From the NCBI GenBank assembly GCA_009926905.1, contig RFNX01000364.1, positions 1 to 17,697 on the forward strand: a DNA stretch of 17,697 bases, read 5' to 3'. Within the stretch, counting starts at the first letter, position 1, and each line of letters opens with the position of its first letter. The DNA comes from Flavobacteriales bacterium. Its GTDB lineage: Bacteria > Bacteroidota > Bacteroidia > Flavobacteriales_D > Crocinitomicaceae. The notes beneath the pieces are model-generated. The model did not search any database, was not told the origin of the DNA, and saw nothing but the letters and a program-made list of their open reading frames with translations. Below, in pieces: positions 1 to 8,215 of the stretch. A program made the translations under genes and the position numbers.

Positions 1-1
1 C

Positions 2-1525
2 AATAATCAAGTGCATGAAGCAATGGCCATAAAAGATGGAAAAATTGTTGAAGTTGGACCAGAAAGACAAATTTTAAATAAATACAAATGTGATGAAGAA
101 ATAGATGCGCAAGGAAAGGATGTGTATCCAGGATTAACAGATGCCCATGGACATTTGATTGCATATGCCGAACAAAAGCTCAGTGCAGATTTAGTCGGCT
201 CAAAATCGTTCGAAGAAATCATTGTTAGATGCGATAAATATAGAAGTCATTCCAATAAAAAATTTATTATTGGAAGAGGTTGGGATCAGTCTTTATGGAA
301 TGAAAAAGAATTACCAACTAATGAAAAATTGAATGCTGCATTTCCTTCAATTCTTGTTTGCTTGCAACGCGTTGATGGACATGCGGTATTGGTAAATGAT
401 TACTTGCTGAAAAAAGCAGGGATTACAGCAAACACAAAAATTGATGGAGGTGAGGTGGTTTTGAAAAATGGAAAACCGACGGGTTTATTAGTTGATAATG
501 CCATCAATTTAGTTCAAAAGTATTTACCACAGTTTTCACATAAAGATATTTCAGAAGCGATTCTAGATATTCAGTATGAATTGTTTCAATATGGAATTAC
601 AGGTGTACATGAAGCTGGGATCGAAAATAACGAAATAGCAATTTTCAAAAAATTAATCGAAAGAGATAAACTAAAAATTAACGTTTATGCTATGTTATTG
701 CCAACTAAAAAGAACCGAGAGTTTGCAAGTAAACATGGAAAGTATCGCTATAAAAATTTGTCAATACGAAGTTTTAAGGTTTATGCGGATGGAGCGCTTG
801 GATCTCGTGGAGCACTTTTGAAAAAGCCTTATTCAGATGCAAATCATTCACACGGATTGTTATTAACTTCAGTTATAGAAATGAAAGAAATAACTGACTT
901 TTGCTTAAAAAACGGTTACCAAATGAATACACATGGAATTGGAGATTCTGCGAATGCGTTGATTTTAGATATTTACAAAAAAGCGTATGAAACCAATCCA
1001 GATCATCGATTTAGAGTGGAACATGCACAGGTGATTGACCCTTTAGATTTTGAGAAATTCGCTGCTTTTGCCGTATTTCCATCGGTTCAACCAACGCATG
1101 CAGTTTCTGATCAAAGATGGGTAGAAGCTCGTCTTGGTAAAAAGCGTCTAAAAGGTGCTTATGCATATAAATCGTTGCTAACACAATTTGGAATGTTGGC
1201 AATTGGAACCGATTTCCCGGTAGAACAGACTAATCCATTTTTGACTATTCATGCAGCTGTAGAAAGGAAAAATGCTGAAAATCTACCGATGGATGGATTC
1301 TTGAAATCTGAAGCCTTATCAATTGAAGAAGTAATGTATGGTATGACAAAATGGGCCGCTTTTGCTTCTTTTGATGAAAATCGTTTTGGAACTTTGACGA
1401 AAGGAAAACAGGCTACTTTTGTAATTTTTGAGAATAAAATCGAATCGAATCCAATTTTTCAACAGAATTTTTCTTGGAAAACGTTTATTCGCGGAAAATT
1501 GGTATATGCTTCTGATGAATTATAG
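2..1525 (+). CDS. YtcJ-like amidohydrolase, 5' end outside window
   Basis: The gene is partial: the frame is already open at base 2 and the first visible residues read as the middle of an N-terminal beta strand, so the start lies to the left. Numbering from the GTG at base 11, the metal-dependent hydrolase signature is visible: DAHGH with H46 and H48, a lysine in FKVYADGALGSRG (K256), THGIGD with H308, RVEHAQ with H338 and GTDFP with D401. The C-terminus returns to the small beta domain (GTLTKGKQATFVIFE). This matches the amidohydrolase family 3 / YtcJ-like group (usually about 530-560 residues), which hydrolyses amide-type bonds; the substrate is unknown. No signal peptide can be judged because the N-terminus is missing. 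It converges on aroB with 9 bases between the stops and no visible terminator. The family call is firm, the substrate open. Confidence 0.88.
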   Translation, partial: NNQVHEAMAIKDGKIVEVGPERQILNKYKCDEEIDAQGKDVYPGLTDAHGHLIAYAEQKLSADLVGSKSFEEIIVRCDKYRSHSNKKFIIGRGWDQSLWNEKELPTNEKLNAAFPSILVCLQRVDGHAVLVNDYLLKKAGITANTKIDGGEVVLKNGKPTGLLVDNAINLVQKYLPQFSHKDISEAILDIQYELFQYGITGVHEAGIENNEIAIFKKLIERDKLKINVYAMLLPTKKNREFASKHGKYRYKNLSIRSFKVYADGALGSRGALLKKPYSDANHSHGLLLTSVIEMKEITDFCLKNGYQMNTHGIGDSANALILDIYKKAYETNPDHRFRVEHAQVIDPLDFEKFAAFAVFPSVQPTHAVSDQRWVEARLGKKRLKGAYAYKSLLTQFGMLAIGTDFPVEQTNPFLTIHAAVERKNAENLPMDGFLKSEALSIEEVMYGMTKWAAFASFDENRFGTLTKGKQATFVIFENKIESNPIFQQNFSWKTFIRGKLVYASDEL

Positions 1526-1534
1526 TTCCTCCCT

Positions 1535-2611
1535 TTAATTCAAAGAATTAGCAAGTAAGCTGAGATGAAACAGTGATTCTCCAATTTCGTCTTCAGATAA
1601 TTCAACATCGTAAGAACAAAGTCCAACATCTTTAAGAATACTGCCAAAAATTTTTCCTGATTCATTTTTTTTGTCTTGATACATCAGCGAAATAACAACA
1701 CTAACTTCATCTGCATTCAATGAAATCATAGGAAAACTTGCTGTAATTGTGGCTTCAATATCTTTGAAAACTTCTTTGCTTATCCAATTTCTTTTAAATG
1801 AAATAAAAGATTCAGCACACATTCCTAATGCAACTGCATGACCATGAGAAATGGCGGTTTTATCAAGGAAATAACTTTCTAGAGCATGACCAATTGTATG
1901 ACCAAAATTTAATATTTTGCGTTCCCCTTTTTCAGTTGGGTCACCATCAACAATATCAGTTTTAATTTTCACGCTGGTGTAAATGTTTTCAATAGTCGTC
2001 AATTCTTCTTCAGAATGAATAACGCGAATCTTTTCCCACAAATCAACATCTTTTATGAGTGCATGTTTTACCATTTCAGCATAGCCATTAAATACTTCTT
2101 CCTCAGGTAAAGTTTGAAGAAAAATGGGATCTATGAAAATGTGAGTAGGGTGGGAGAATGTTCCCAATTGATTTTTAAAACGATCCAAATCTATTCCCGT
2201 TTTACCCCCAATTGCAGCGTCAACCATTCCTAGAAGAGAAGTTGGAACATTTATAAATTTTAAACCTCTTTTGTATATCGAAGCAATGAAACCACCCATG
2301 TCTGTTACAACCCCACCACCTAGATTAATCACCAAATCTTTTCTGCCAAATCCATATTCTGTAAATGCTTGCCAAACTTGAAAACAAACTTCCATTACTT
2401 TATTTTCTTCGCCTACAGGCAATAATATTATTTCTGCTCGTTCCAATTCAGGAAAACTTGTAATCATGTATTCTAAACAATTATCATGGGTGTTTTCATC
2501 AACAATTATGATCAAATTGTAATTTTTATAAACTTGTAAAACGGAAGTAAGTGAACCTTCTGTTACAGAACCAATTTCAATGACAGAATCTTTTGTGTTA
2601 ATCGTTTTCAT
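1535..2611 (-). CDS. aroB: 3-dehydroquinate synthase
   Basis: The product converts DAHP to 3-dehydroquinate, the second step of the shikimate pathway to aromatic amino acids, in the cytoplasm, using NAD+ and a divalent metal. At 358 residues the length is normal for AroB. Visible family motifs are the NAD-binding LGGGVVTDMGGFIAS (residues 97-111), VPTSLLGMVDAAIGGKTGID (122-141), GYAEMVKHALIKD with metal ligand E179, LNFGHTIGHALE with H238 and H242, and SHGHAVALGM with H256. E179, H238 and H256 match the known Zn ligand positions in dehydroquinate synthases. The gene stands alone, divergent from the proline dehydrogenase gene with a 76-base gap, and no other aro genes are in view. Start at the ATG at 2611; no Shine-Dalgarno, as usual here. 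Confidence 0.96.
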   Translation of the reverse strand: MKTINTKDSVIEIGSVTEGSLTSVLQVYKNYNLIIIVDENTHDNCLEYMITSFPELERAEIILLPVGEENKVMEVCFQVWQAFTEYGFGRKDLVINLGGGVVTDMGGFIASIYKRGLKFINVPTSLLGMVDAAIGGKTGIDLDRFKNQLGTFSHPTHIFIDPIFLQTLPEEEVFNGYAEMVKHALIKDVDLWEKIRVIHSEEELTTIENIYTSVKIKTDIVDGDPTEKGERKILNFGHTIGHALESYFLDKTAISHGHAVALGMCAESFISFKRNWISKEVFKDIEATITASFPMISLNADEVSVVISLMYQDKKNESGKIFGSILKDVGLCSYDVELSEDEIGESLFHLSLLANSLN

Positions 2612-2675
2612 TAGAATATTTGAGCTTAAAAGTAATTAAACTTTAAATAATGATTTCTGTTTTTAAAAAAGCAAT

Positions 2676-2683
2676 TACTTTTG
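2676..2683 (+). promoter_or_regulatory. -7 box TACTTTTG upstream of proline dehydrogenase
   Basis: A perfect match to the Bacteroidota -7 consensus TAnnTTTG lies four bases before the ATG at 2688. No good -33 TTTG sits at the usual spacing; TTTC at 2654-2657 is the nearest. By the usual geometry transcription would begin within a base or two of the start codon, giving a leaderless or nearly leaderless mRNA. The box match is seen; its activity and the start site are inferred. Confidence 0.5.
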
Positions 2684-2687
2684 AAAT

Positions 2688-3857
2688 ATGGTTTCATTCG
2701 ACAATACAGAAATTGCTTTTCAAAGCAAAACAAATAAAGATTTAAAACGTGCTTATTGGTTGTTTAAAATTATTGCTTCACCTACAATTGTAAAGATTGG
2801 AAAATTTGCAACAAACCTAGCATTGAAAGTAGGGTTACCCATCAAAAAATCAGTGAAAGCTACCATTTTTAAGCAATTCTGTGGTGGCGAAACCATTGAA
2901 GAATGTAAACCCGCAATCAATTTATTGGGTAAATTTCACATTGGAACTATTCTAGATTATTCAGTTGAAGGAAAAACCACCGATGAAGATTTTGATAAAA
3001 CAGTAGAAATAATCATTAGTACAATTCATCGTGCAAAGAATGATGTAAATATTCCATTTGCTGTTTTTAAAGTAACCGGAATTGCTCGCTTTGATTTATT
3101 GGAAAAAGCATCTGATAAAAATCACAGTTTAACAGAAATTGAAAAGAAAGAAATTCAAGTAATAATAAAACGCATTGATAAAATTGCAAAAGCTGCTTTC
3201 GATGCAAAAGTTCCATTGTTTATTGATGCTGAAGAAACATGGATTCAAGATGCAATCGACACTTGGACTTTTGAAATGATGTTGAAATACAACAAAGAAG
3301 AAGCGATTGTTTTCAATACTTTACAAATGTATCGTCACGATCGGTTGGCATTTTTGAAAGATTGTTTGAAATTGGCTAAAGAAAATAATGTACACTATGG
3401 AATCAAATTGGTTCGTGGTGCCTACATGGAAAAAGAGCGCGACAGAGCTTTGAAAATGAGTTATCCTTCGCCAATTCAACCTACTAAACAGGCTACAGAT
3501 TCAGATTATAATGCAGCACTTGAGTTCATTGTTCAAAACGCTTCATCGTTTGCTTTGTGCGCGGGTTCACACAATGAAGAAAGTTCTCTTATTTTAACAA
3601 AATTGCTAAATCAAAATGGAATTTCCCCAAGAGACAAACGTTTCTATTTCGCGCAATTACTCGGCATGAGTGATCACATTTCTTACAATTTAGCCCATGA
3701 AGGATATTTTGTAGCTAAATATGTTCCTTTTGGACCAATAAAAGAAGTGATGCCTTATTTACTTCGCCGAGCTGATGAAAACACTTCTGTTGCTGGTCAA
3801 ACTGGGCGCGAGTTATCTTTAATTATGAAAGAATTGCAACGTCGAAAATTGAATTAA
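2688..3857 (+). CDS. Proline dehydrogenase (monofunctional PRODH)
   Basis: This is an FAD enzyme that oxidises proline to 1-pyrroline-5-carboxylate, the first step of proline catabolism; the P5C dehydrogenase would be a separate gene and is not in this window. The 389 residues lack the PutA DNA-binding and P5C dehydrogenase domains. The PRODH barrel motifs are clear: FKVTGIAR near residue 126, LFIDAEETW, IKLVRGAYMEKER beginning about residue 239 (catalytic-region lysine K240), AGSHNEES, QLLGMSDHIS, and PYLLRRADENTS with the substrate-binding arginine pair R360/R361. The start MVSFDNTEIAF agrees with the usual N-terminus of Bacteroidota PRODHs. A -7 promoter box ends only four bases before this ATG, so the leader is extremely short. 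The stop codon overlaps that of the next, convergent gene. Confidence 0.94.
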   Translation: MVSFDNTEIAFQSKTNKDLKRAYWLFKIIASPTIVKIGKFATNLALKVGLPIKKSVKATIFKQFCGGETIEECKPAINLLGKFHIGTILDYSVEGKTTDEDFDKTVEIIISTIHRAKNDVNIPFAVFKVTGIARFDLLEKASDKNHSLTEIEKKEIQVIIKRIDKIAKAAFDAKVPLFIDAEETWIQDAIDTWTFEMMLKYNKEEAIVFNTLQMYRHDRLAFLKDCLKLAKENNVHYGIKLVRGAYMEKERDRALKMSYPSPIQPTKQATDSDYNAALEFIVQNASSFALCAGSHNEESSLILTKLLNQNGISPRDKRFYFAQLLGMSDHISYNLAHEGYFVAKYVPFGPIKEVMPYLLRRADENTSVAGQTGRELSLIMKELQRRKLN

Positions 3858-5320
3858 TCTATTTTAATAATTTTCGTTACTGAATTGCCAATTTTCACAA
3901 AGTAACTTCCATTAGATAAATGGTTGGTTGAAATTGTAAGCTCTTTTTGAAATTCCAATTTTTCAATGGTAATACCTTGTATATTAATCAATTCAACTGT
4001 GTTTAAAATGTCGCTTTCTATTTCAATTTTTATTTCATCCTTGAACGGATTCGGATAAATTTTACCTTTCAATTGCTCATTAACTACTTCAATTCCAACT
4101 AATTGATTTAACGTAGCGACATTGATTGTGACAGGGTAAACATCATTTGGTCCGACTTTCATCACATAAATATTACTACCACCATTGAATGTGAATTGTG
4201 AATTTCCAGTATTAGAATTCATCCCAACACCAATATAACCACCATCAGAAGTTGCAAGAAGTTGATTAATTTCATCAATTCCTTGGTTATTAATAGAGTT
4301 AAATTGATTTAACCAATCAACATTTGCAGCATCAAAATATGCTAAAATTACATCAAACGTATCTTGAAAAGTACTTGAATTTTTTGTATAATACCCGACA
4401 GCAACTTTATTTTTGATTTGATTGAAAAGTATTTCTTTAAATCGTTCCGTTCTTCCGTCGCTATTCACAATGGTGTAATGGCTAATTAGTGAACCATTGT
4501 CATTGTAAACTCCTGTATAACAATTGTTTTTACCATTTGGTTGTTCACGATAACCTGCAACGTAAAACTTATTTATTCCTTTAGAAATGTCGCTTACCAC
4601 ATATTTTCCAGGTAAATGAGAAATAGTGTTATTCCATAAGATTTGTCCAAGATCATCCATCTCTAAAACAAAACCCTTTACCAGAATTGAATCCGGAACG
4701 TACCATTCACCTCCGATTAGATAATTATTACCCGAAATGATAATTGTATTTGCTCGATCAATTCCAGTCGATCCAATTTGTTTTGTCCACAAAGTATCAC
4801 CATTTTTATCGGTGCGAATAATTAAAACATCAGGATTATCTCCATTTAATGGTTGTACTTCACCAACCATGATAATTCCAGAATCCAAGGTCATAACGGC
4901 ATCGTTAATTCGTTCCCAATTGCTTGGTTTTCCGTATGTTTTGTGCCATTCCTCCGTCCCATTAATATCAGTTTTAACTAAATATGCATCGAAATCTCCG
5001 TTTCCAAATGAGTTTGAAAAACCTGCAATATAAAATCCTAAATCAGGATTAAAAAGTACGCGTTTTCCCTCTTCAGACTCTGGACCACCGTACTGATTGC
5101 TCCATTTGTAATTTCCAAGGCTATCAACATGAAGTAAAAAAGCTTGCGAACTTCCTCCCCAGCTGCTAGATGAACCAGTGATAACATAGGATGAATCAGC
5201 TAATTGAACAATCCCTTCGCCTTTATCATAACCAGTACCTGAGTAAAGTTTATAGAAGTTGATCTGTCCATTTAGATTTCCAAAAACAAACAAAAGTGAC
5301 AATAATGTTAAAATGCGCAT
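3854..5320 (-). CDS. T9SS-secreted protein with WD/propeller-like repeats
   Basis: The 488-residue product has a Sec signal peptide (hydrophobic residues 3-14, likely cleavage before Q19) and ends in a type IX secretion sorting domain: IYPNPFKDEI (421-430), LINIQG, LSNGSYFVKI and a basic/hydrophobic end (TKIIKID). It should therefore be exported across the outer membrane and released or surface-anchored. Between these lie repeats built on a DxxGxxxW core: W73, W125, W178, W229, a degenerate copy at S280 and W336, about 52 residues apart, each preceded by a GG/AGxS strand. This fits a beta-propeller, but the ligand or activity is unknown. It is the last gene of a three-gene operon, overlapping the preceding gene by 13 bases. 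The T9SS tail is solid; function is unassigned. Confidence 0.88.
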   Translation of the reverse strand: MRILTLLSLLFVFGNLNGQINFYKLYSGTGYDKGEGIVQLADSSYVITGSSSSWGGSSQAFLLHVDSLGNYKWSNQYGGPESEEGKRVLFNPDLGFYIAGFSNSFGNGDFDAYLVKTDINGTEEWHKTYGKPSNWERINDAVMTLDSGIIMVGEVQPLNGDNPDVLIIRTDKNGDTLWTKQIGSTGIDRANTIIISGNNYLIGGEWYVPDSILVKGFVLEMDDLGQILWNNTISHLPGKYVVSDISKGINKFYVAGYREQPNGKNNCYTGVYNDNGSLISHYTIVNSDGRTERFKEILFNQIKNKVAVGYYTKNSSTFQDTFDVILAYFDAANVDWLNQFNSINNQGIDEINQLLATSDGGYIGVGMNSNTGNSQFTFNGGSNIYVMKVGPNDVYPVTINVATLNQLVGIEVVNEQLKGKIYPNPFKDEIKIEIESDILNTVELINIQGITIEKLEFQKELTISTNHLSNGSYFVKIGNSVTKIIKID

Positions 5321-6522
5321 TGTAATCGAATTAAGTATGAAACACCTGTTTTACTAAATAAATTCTCACTAACAACGCCAATGTTTAATTTCTTTTGGTT
5401 GAAAGAAAGATAAGCGCCGCCTTTAAATTTCGAAAAACCACCATAAGAAACACTTGCACCAATGTTTAAAAATGAAATTGGTTTATAATTTAATCCAGCA
5501 AAAACAAGAGGAATTGAAACTTTACTTAAATACATTCTTGCCCCATAGAATTCCTGGATTTTTTTATTCGAATTTAAATCCACTAATTTTGAAATCTGAA
5601 GTAAACTTGGTAACAAATACAATTGATTTTTCGCTTCCTTTTTTACTCCAAGTGAATCTAAAATGGCAAGATTGTCATCAATTATTGATCCTCCATTCGC
5701 AATGTCATTGTAAGAAAAACCAGTAAACTGAACTTGGCTATTTGAAGAATAATAATCGTTTTTTGAAGTCGAAAATACCATTCCCAAGTTACGACCAATT
5801 ACTTGAAAATAAACAGGATTTCCTTTGAAACTATTACCTTTTATGCGATAATCGAAATCGATTCCAAATCCAAGGCCTTTGATGAAAGTTCGGTTGTTAT
5901 TCAAAGATAAATCCCCGTTATAAGTTAACTGAAGTGTGTCCAAATCAGTGTTTTGATAGATTTCTAATGTATTCAAATTAGCAGAAGTTGAGCTATTTAA
6001 TCCAATAAAATTTAAAGAAATGGAAGATTTTGTAGTCTTGTCAACGATTCCGAATCCAATTTTATGATAAGTTAAACTTTGAAATTTCGAACCTGAAAAA
6101 TTGGCAGTATTTCCAACAAAAGCTTGATTGCCATACATTGCGAATTGAAACAAATCTTTAGAATAAAGCAATTGATTGAAACTATAAATTCCACCTTTGA
6201 TTATAAATCCTAGATTTTCTTTTTTGAAAAGGTTTACTTTGTAATTTCGATATTCAAATTCAGCATTTAAGTCAGCACCAAAACGATTTATTTTTCCATG
6301 TCGCGCAAGTGATTTGTCTTTCATTTCATTGGTAATTTCGCCTCCAATCAAAAATTTGCTCGCGATATCCGTTCCAATTGATGTTCCAGAAATGTCTGCA
6401 ATTCCTGTAAGACTAAATTCTTGGTGATTTGCCTTAGTTGTATCGTGTTGAATTGGAAGAAAATGTTGACCAAAGGCATTCAGTTGAATCAACAGGACTA
6501 TGACTAATATTATTGATTTCAT
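5308..6522 (-). CDS. Predicted outer-membrane beta-barrel protein, DUF5723-like
   Basis: The 404-residue product has a signal peptide (hydrophobic residues 4-16, likely cleavage after AFG, before Q19) and a mature part rich in alternating polar/hydrophobic strands, such as FGADLNAEFEYRNYKVNLF and FLNIGASVSYGGFSKFKGGA. It ends in an aromatic-terminated strand (YLIRLQCAF), typical of the last strand of an outer-membrane barrel. The general pattern resembles the DUF5723 family found in Bacteroidota; I base that on pattern only. Its start codon overlaps the stop of the upstream lipoprotein gene (TAATG at 6524-6520), and its end overlaps the T9SS gene by 13 bases, so translation of the three is probably coupled. 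It may act as an outer-membrane partner for one of them; no enzymatic motif is visible. Confidence 0.75.
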   Translation of the reverse strand: MKSIILVIVLLIQLNAFGQHFLPIQHDTTKANHQEFSLTGIADISGTSIGTDIASKFLIGGEITNEMKDKSLARHGKINRFGADLNAEFEYRNYKVNLFKKENLGFIIKGGIYSFNQLLYSKDLFQFAMYGNQAFVGNTANFSGSKFQSLTYHKIGFGIVDKTTKSSISLNFIGLNSSTSANLNTLEIYQNTDLDTLQLTYNGDLSLNNNRTFIKGLGFGIDFDYRIKGNSFKGNPVYFQVIGRNLGMVFSTSKNDYYSSNSQVQFTGFSYNDIANGGSIIDDNLAILDSLGVKKEAKNQLYLLPSLLQISKLVDLNSNKKIQEFYGARMYLSKVSIPLVFAGLNYKPISFLNIGASVSYGGFSKFKGGAYLSFNQKKLNIGVVSENLFSKTGVSYLIRLQCAF

Positions 6523-8102
6523 TAAAGAATAATTTTAGTATTCAGTTTAACATTCAACTTTACCGCAAGAAAAGCACCCAAAGGAATACTTTGCAATTCG
6601 TTGATTCCATTCGAAGGATTTGGTGTGTTGAAACTTGCTTCCACCATCACTTTTTTGATTTTATTGATGTCTTTCAAGGCTGCTTCATTTAAAATGAAGT
6701 CCACTTTTGATTTCTTTTTGTATAGTCCATCAATGTTGTCAATTGCTCCCATGAGTGAGGAAGAAATTTGGCTATTTGCAACGACTGTGTGTAAAATCAC
6801 ATTCGTTGAATCCATTAGATACAATACGGCATCACAAGAAAGAGGAAAAGAATTGGTAGCATTAAGTGAAATTACGCCACTTTCTACATGAGTTTTCGAA
6901 AGATCTTGTTCAAGATTCAAATCAAATGTGTCTTTAAGTGTCAATCCATTGGTAGAAAGCGCAAGTGGTAATTGAGCTTTAACTTTCAATTTTATCTTGC
7001 TAAATGGGAATATTTCATCGTTTCCGCCTGAGGTATTCCCCCAAGGGTTTAATTGAAGTTTATAACCGATAGTTTGGTTTGAACCTAAATTTTCTAGGTA
7101 ATTTTTGATGTTACTATTGTTCTCATCAAAGTTTAATTGTTGCGTACTGGGTTGAAACGAATTCCATGCGCCAATTGCCGGTGAAACGAAAAAATCGTTG
7201 TTTATCTCACTAGCACTCAAAACAACAGTATTCCCAGCAGAGTTGGTGTTTTTGGCTTGAGTCAATCTTCCTTTCAAAGACATTTTCATTCCATTTTCAA
7301 TAATAATTTGCATCGAAGTATTTGGTAATTCTAAAGAACCTGCCGAAATATTATTAAAATAAGGAACGTTGAAAGTGCTTAAATCTTCAATGATTTCGTT
7401 TCCAAAATATCCTTTAGCATAGTCAATTTGTAAAGAAGAAAATAGCGCTTCAAATTTAAAAGTATTGGAGGTGGAAATTGAAATATTAGGTCCATTCGGG
7501 TCTGATTTAATTGTAAGACGAGATTGTAATTTATTAAAGCTTAAGAATTGTTCTCCTGTTAAATCAATGTCATAATTTGAAATATCCAAAATTTCTTCAG
7601 CAAATCCCGGATTAGCGACAGTTCCTTGATCGACAGTATAATTTTTTTGAAAAACAACTCCGTTTTTTGTAACACCAGGAAGTTGAATGTTGAAAAATGC
7701 TTTCGTTCCTATTGGATTGTAAACTTTAATTTTAATCGTTCCATTCGCAACATGGATTTTCTTTAACTGAACTGGACTTAAATCAAATGTGTGTTCCTCA
7801 ATGGCATTTACAAATGTGTAACCTGGAGGAACATTGTTCAAATTTACTGTTGGGTGAAAGGTTTGTTTAATTGTTGTGTCTGGAATATTGAGAATGTCTT
7901 TGAGTCCAATATTCAGAATTGTTCGTGTCAAATCAACATTAATAAATGAACCATTTGCAACGAGGGTAGTATCATTAAAAAGTTTAGTTAATTTCAGTGT
8001 GTCGCTTACTACTGGAGCTGCCCAGTCTGTATTCCATGTTGTATCTTTCTTTTTACAAGCAACAAGAACCAGAAGAAAGAGATAAGGGAGGAGTTTTTTC
8101 AT
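6522..8102 (-). CDS. Predicted lipoprotein, first gene of the envelope operon
   Basis: I do not recognise a named family. The 526-residue product begins with a lipoprotein signal peptide (hydrophobic residues 4-15, lipobox LVAC, C16 as lipidation site) followed by a charged KKKD linker, common in Bacteroidota lipoproteins that are sorted onward to the outer membrane. The mature part is beta-rich, with no transmembrane helix, Cys pairs or obvious catalytic motif, and contains Asn/Thr/Ser-rich strands similar to large Bacteroidota surface or periplasmic lipoproteins. The C-terminus (FLAVKLNVKLNTKIIL) is strand-like. It is the promoter-proximal gene of the triplet and its stop overlaps the start of the barrel gene by one base. 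The upstream region 8103-8215 contains no convincing -7 box that I can see. Confidence 0.8.
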   Translation of the reverse strand: MKKLLPYLFLLVLVACKKKDTTWNTDWAAPVVSDTLKLTKLFNDTTLVANGSFINVDLTRTILNIGLKDILNIPDTTIKQTFHPTVNLNNVPPGYTFVNAIEEHTFDLSPVQLKKIHVANGTIKIKVYNPIGTKAFFNIQLPGVTKNGVVFQKNYTVDQGTVANPGFAEEILDISNYDIDLTGEQFLSFNKLQSRLTIKSDPNGPNISISTSNTFKFEALFSSLQIDYAKGYFGNEIIEDLSTFNVPYFNNISAGSLELPNTSMQIIIENGMKMSLKGRLTQAKNTNSAGNTVVLSASEINNDFFVSPAIGAWNSFQPSTQQLNFDENNSNIKNYLENLGSNQTIGYKLQLNPWGNTSGGNDEIFPFSKIKLKVKAQLPLALSTNGLTLKDTFDLNLEQDLSKTHVESGVISLNATNSFPLSCDAVLYLMDSTNVILHTVVANSQISSSLMGAIDNIDGLYKKKSKVDFILNEAALKDINKIKKVMVEASFNTPNPSNGINELQSIPLGAFLAVKLNVKLNTKIIL

Positions 8103-8215
8103 TTTGGGATATTTGGACTATAGGATATTAAGACTTTATGTACGCTGCGGGAGACAAACAAGAGAATGAAAAATTTGAAAATTAATCAGTAATTCGCCAA
8201 TTTGCAATCCGTAAT

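Noticed and set aside
4737..5033. 98-codon plus-strand frame inside the T9SS gene
   Set aside because: It is a shadow: the minus-strand gene has signal peptide, repeats and a sorting domain across the same bases.
8103..8215. GAATTAC direct repeats and GGATATT repeats between the lipoprotein and the pcaF-like gene
   Set aside because: They are too short and degenerate to call an element; no stem with a T run and no consensus promoter could be supported.
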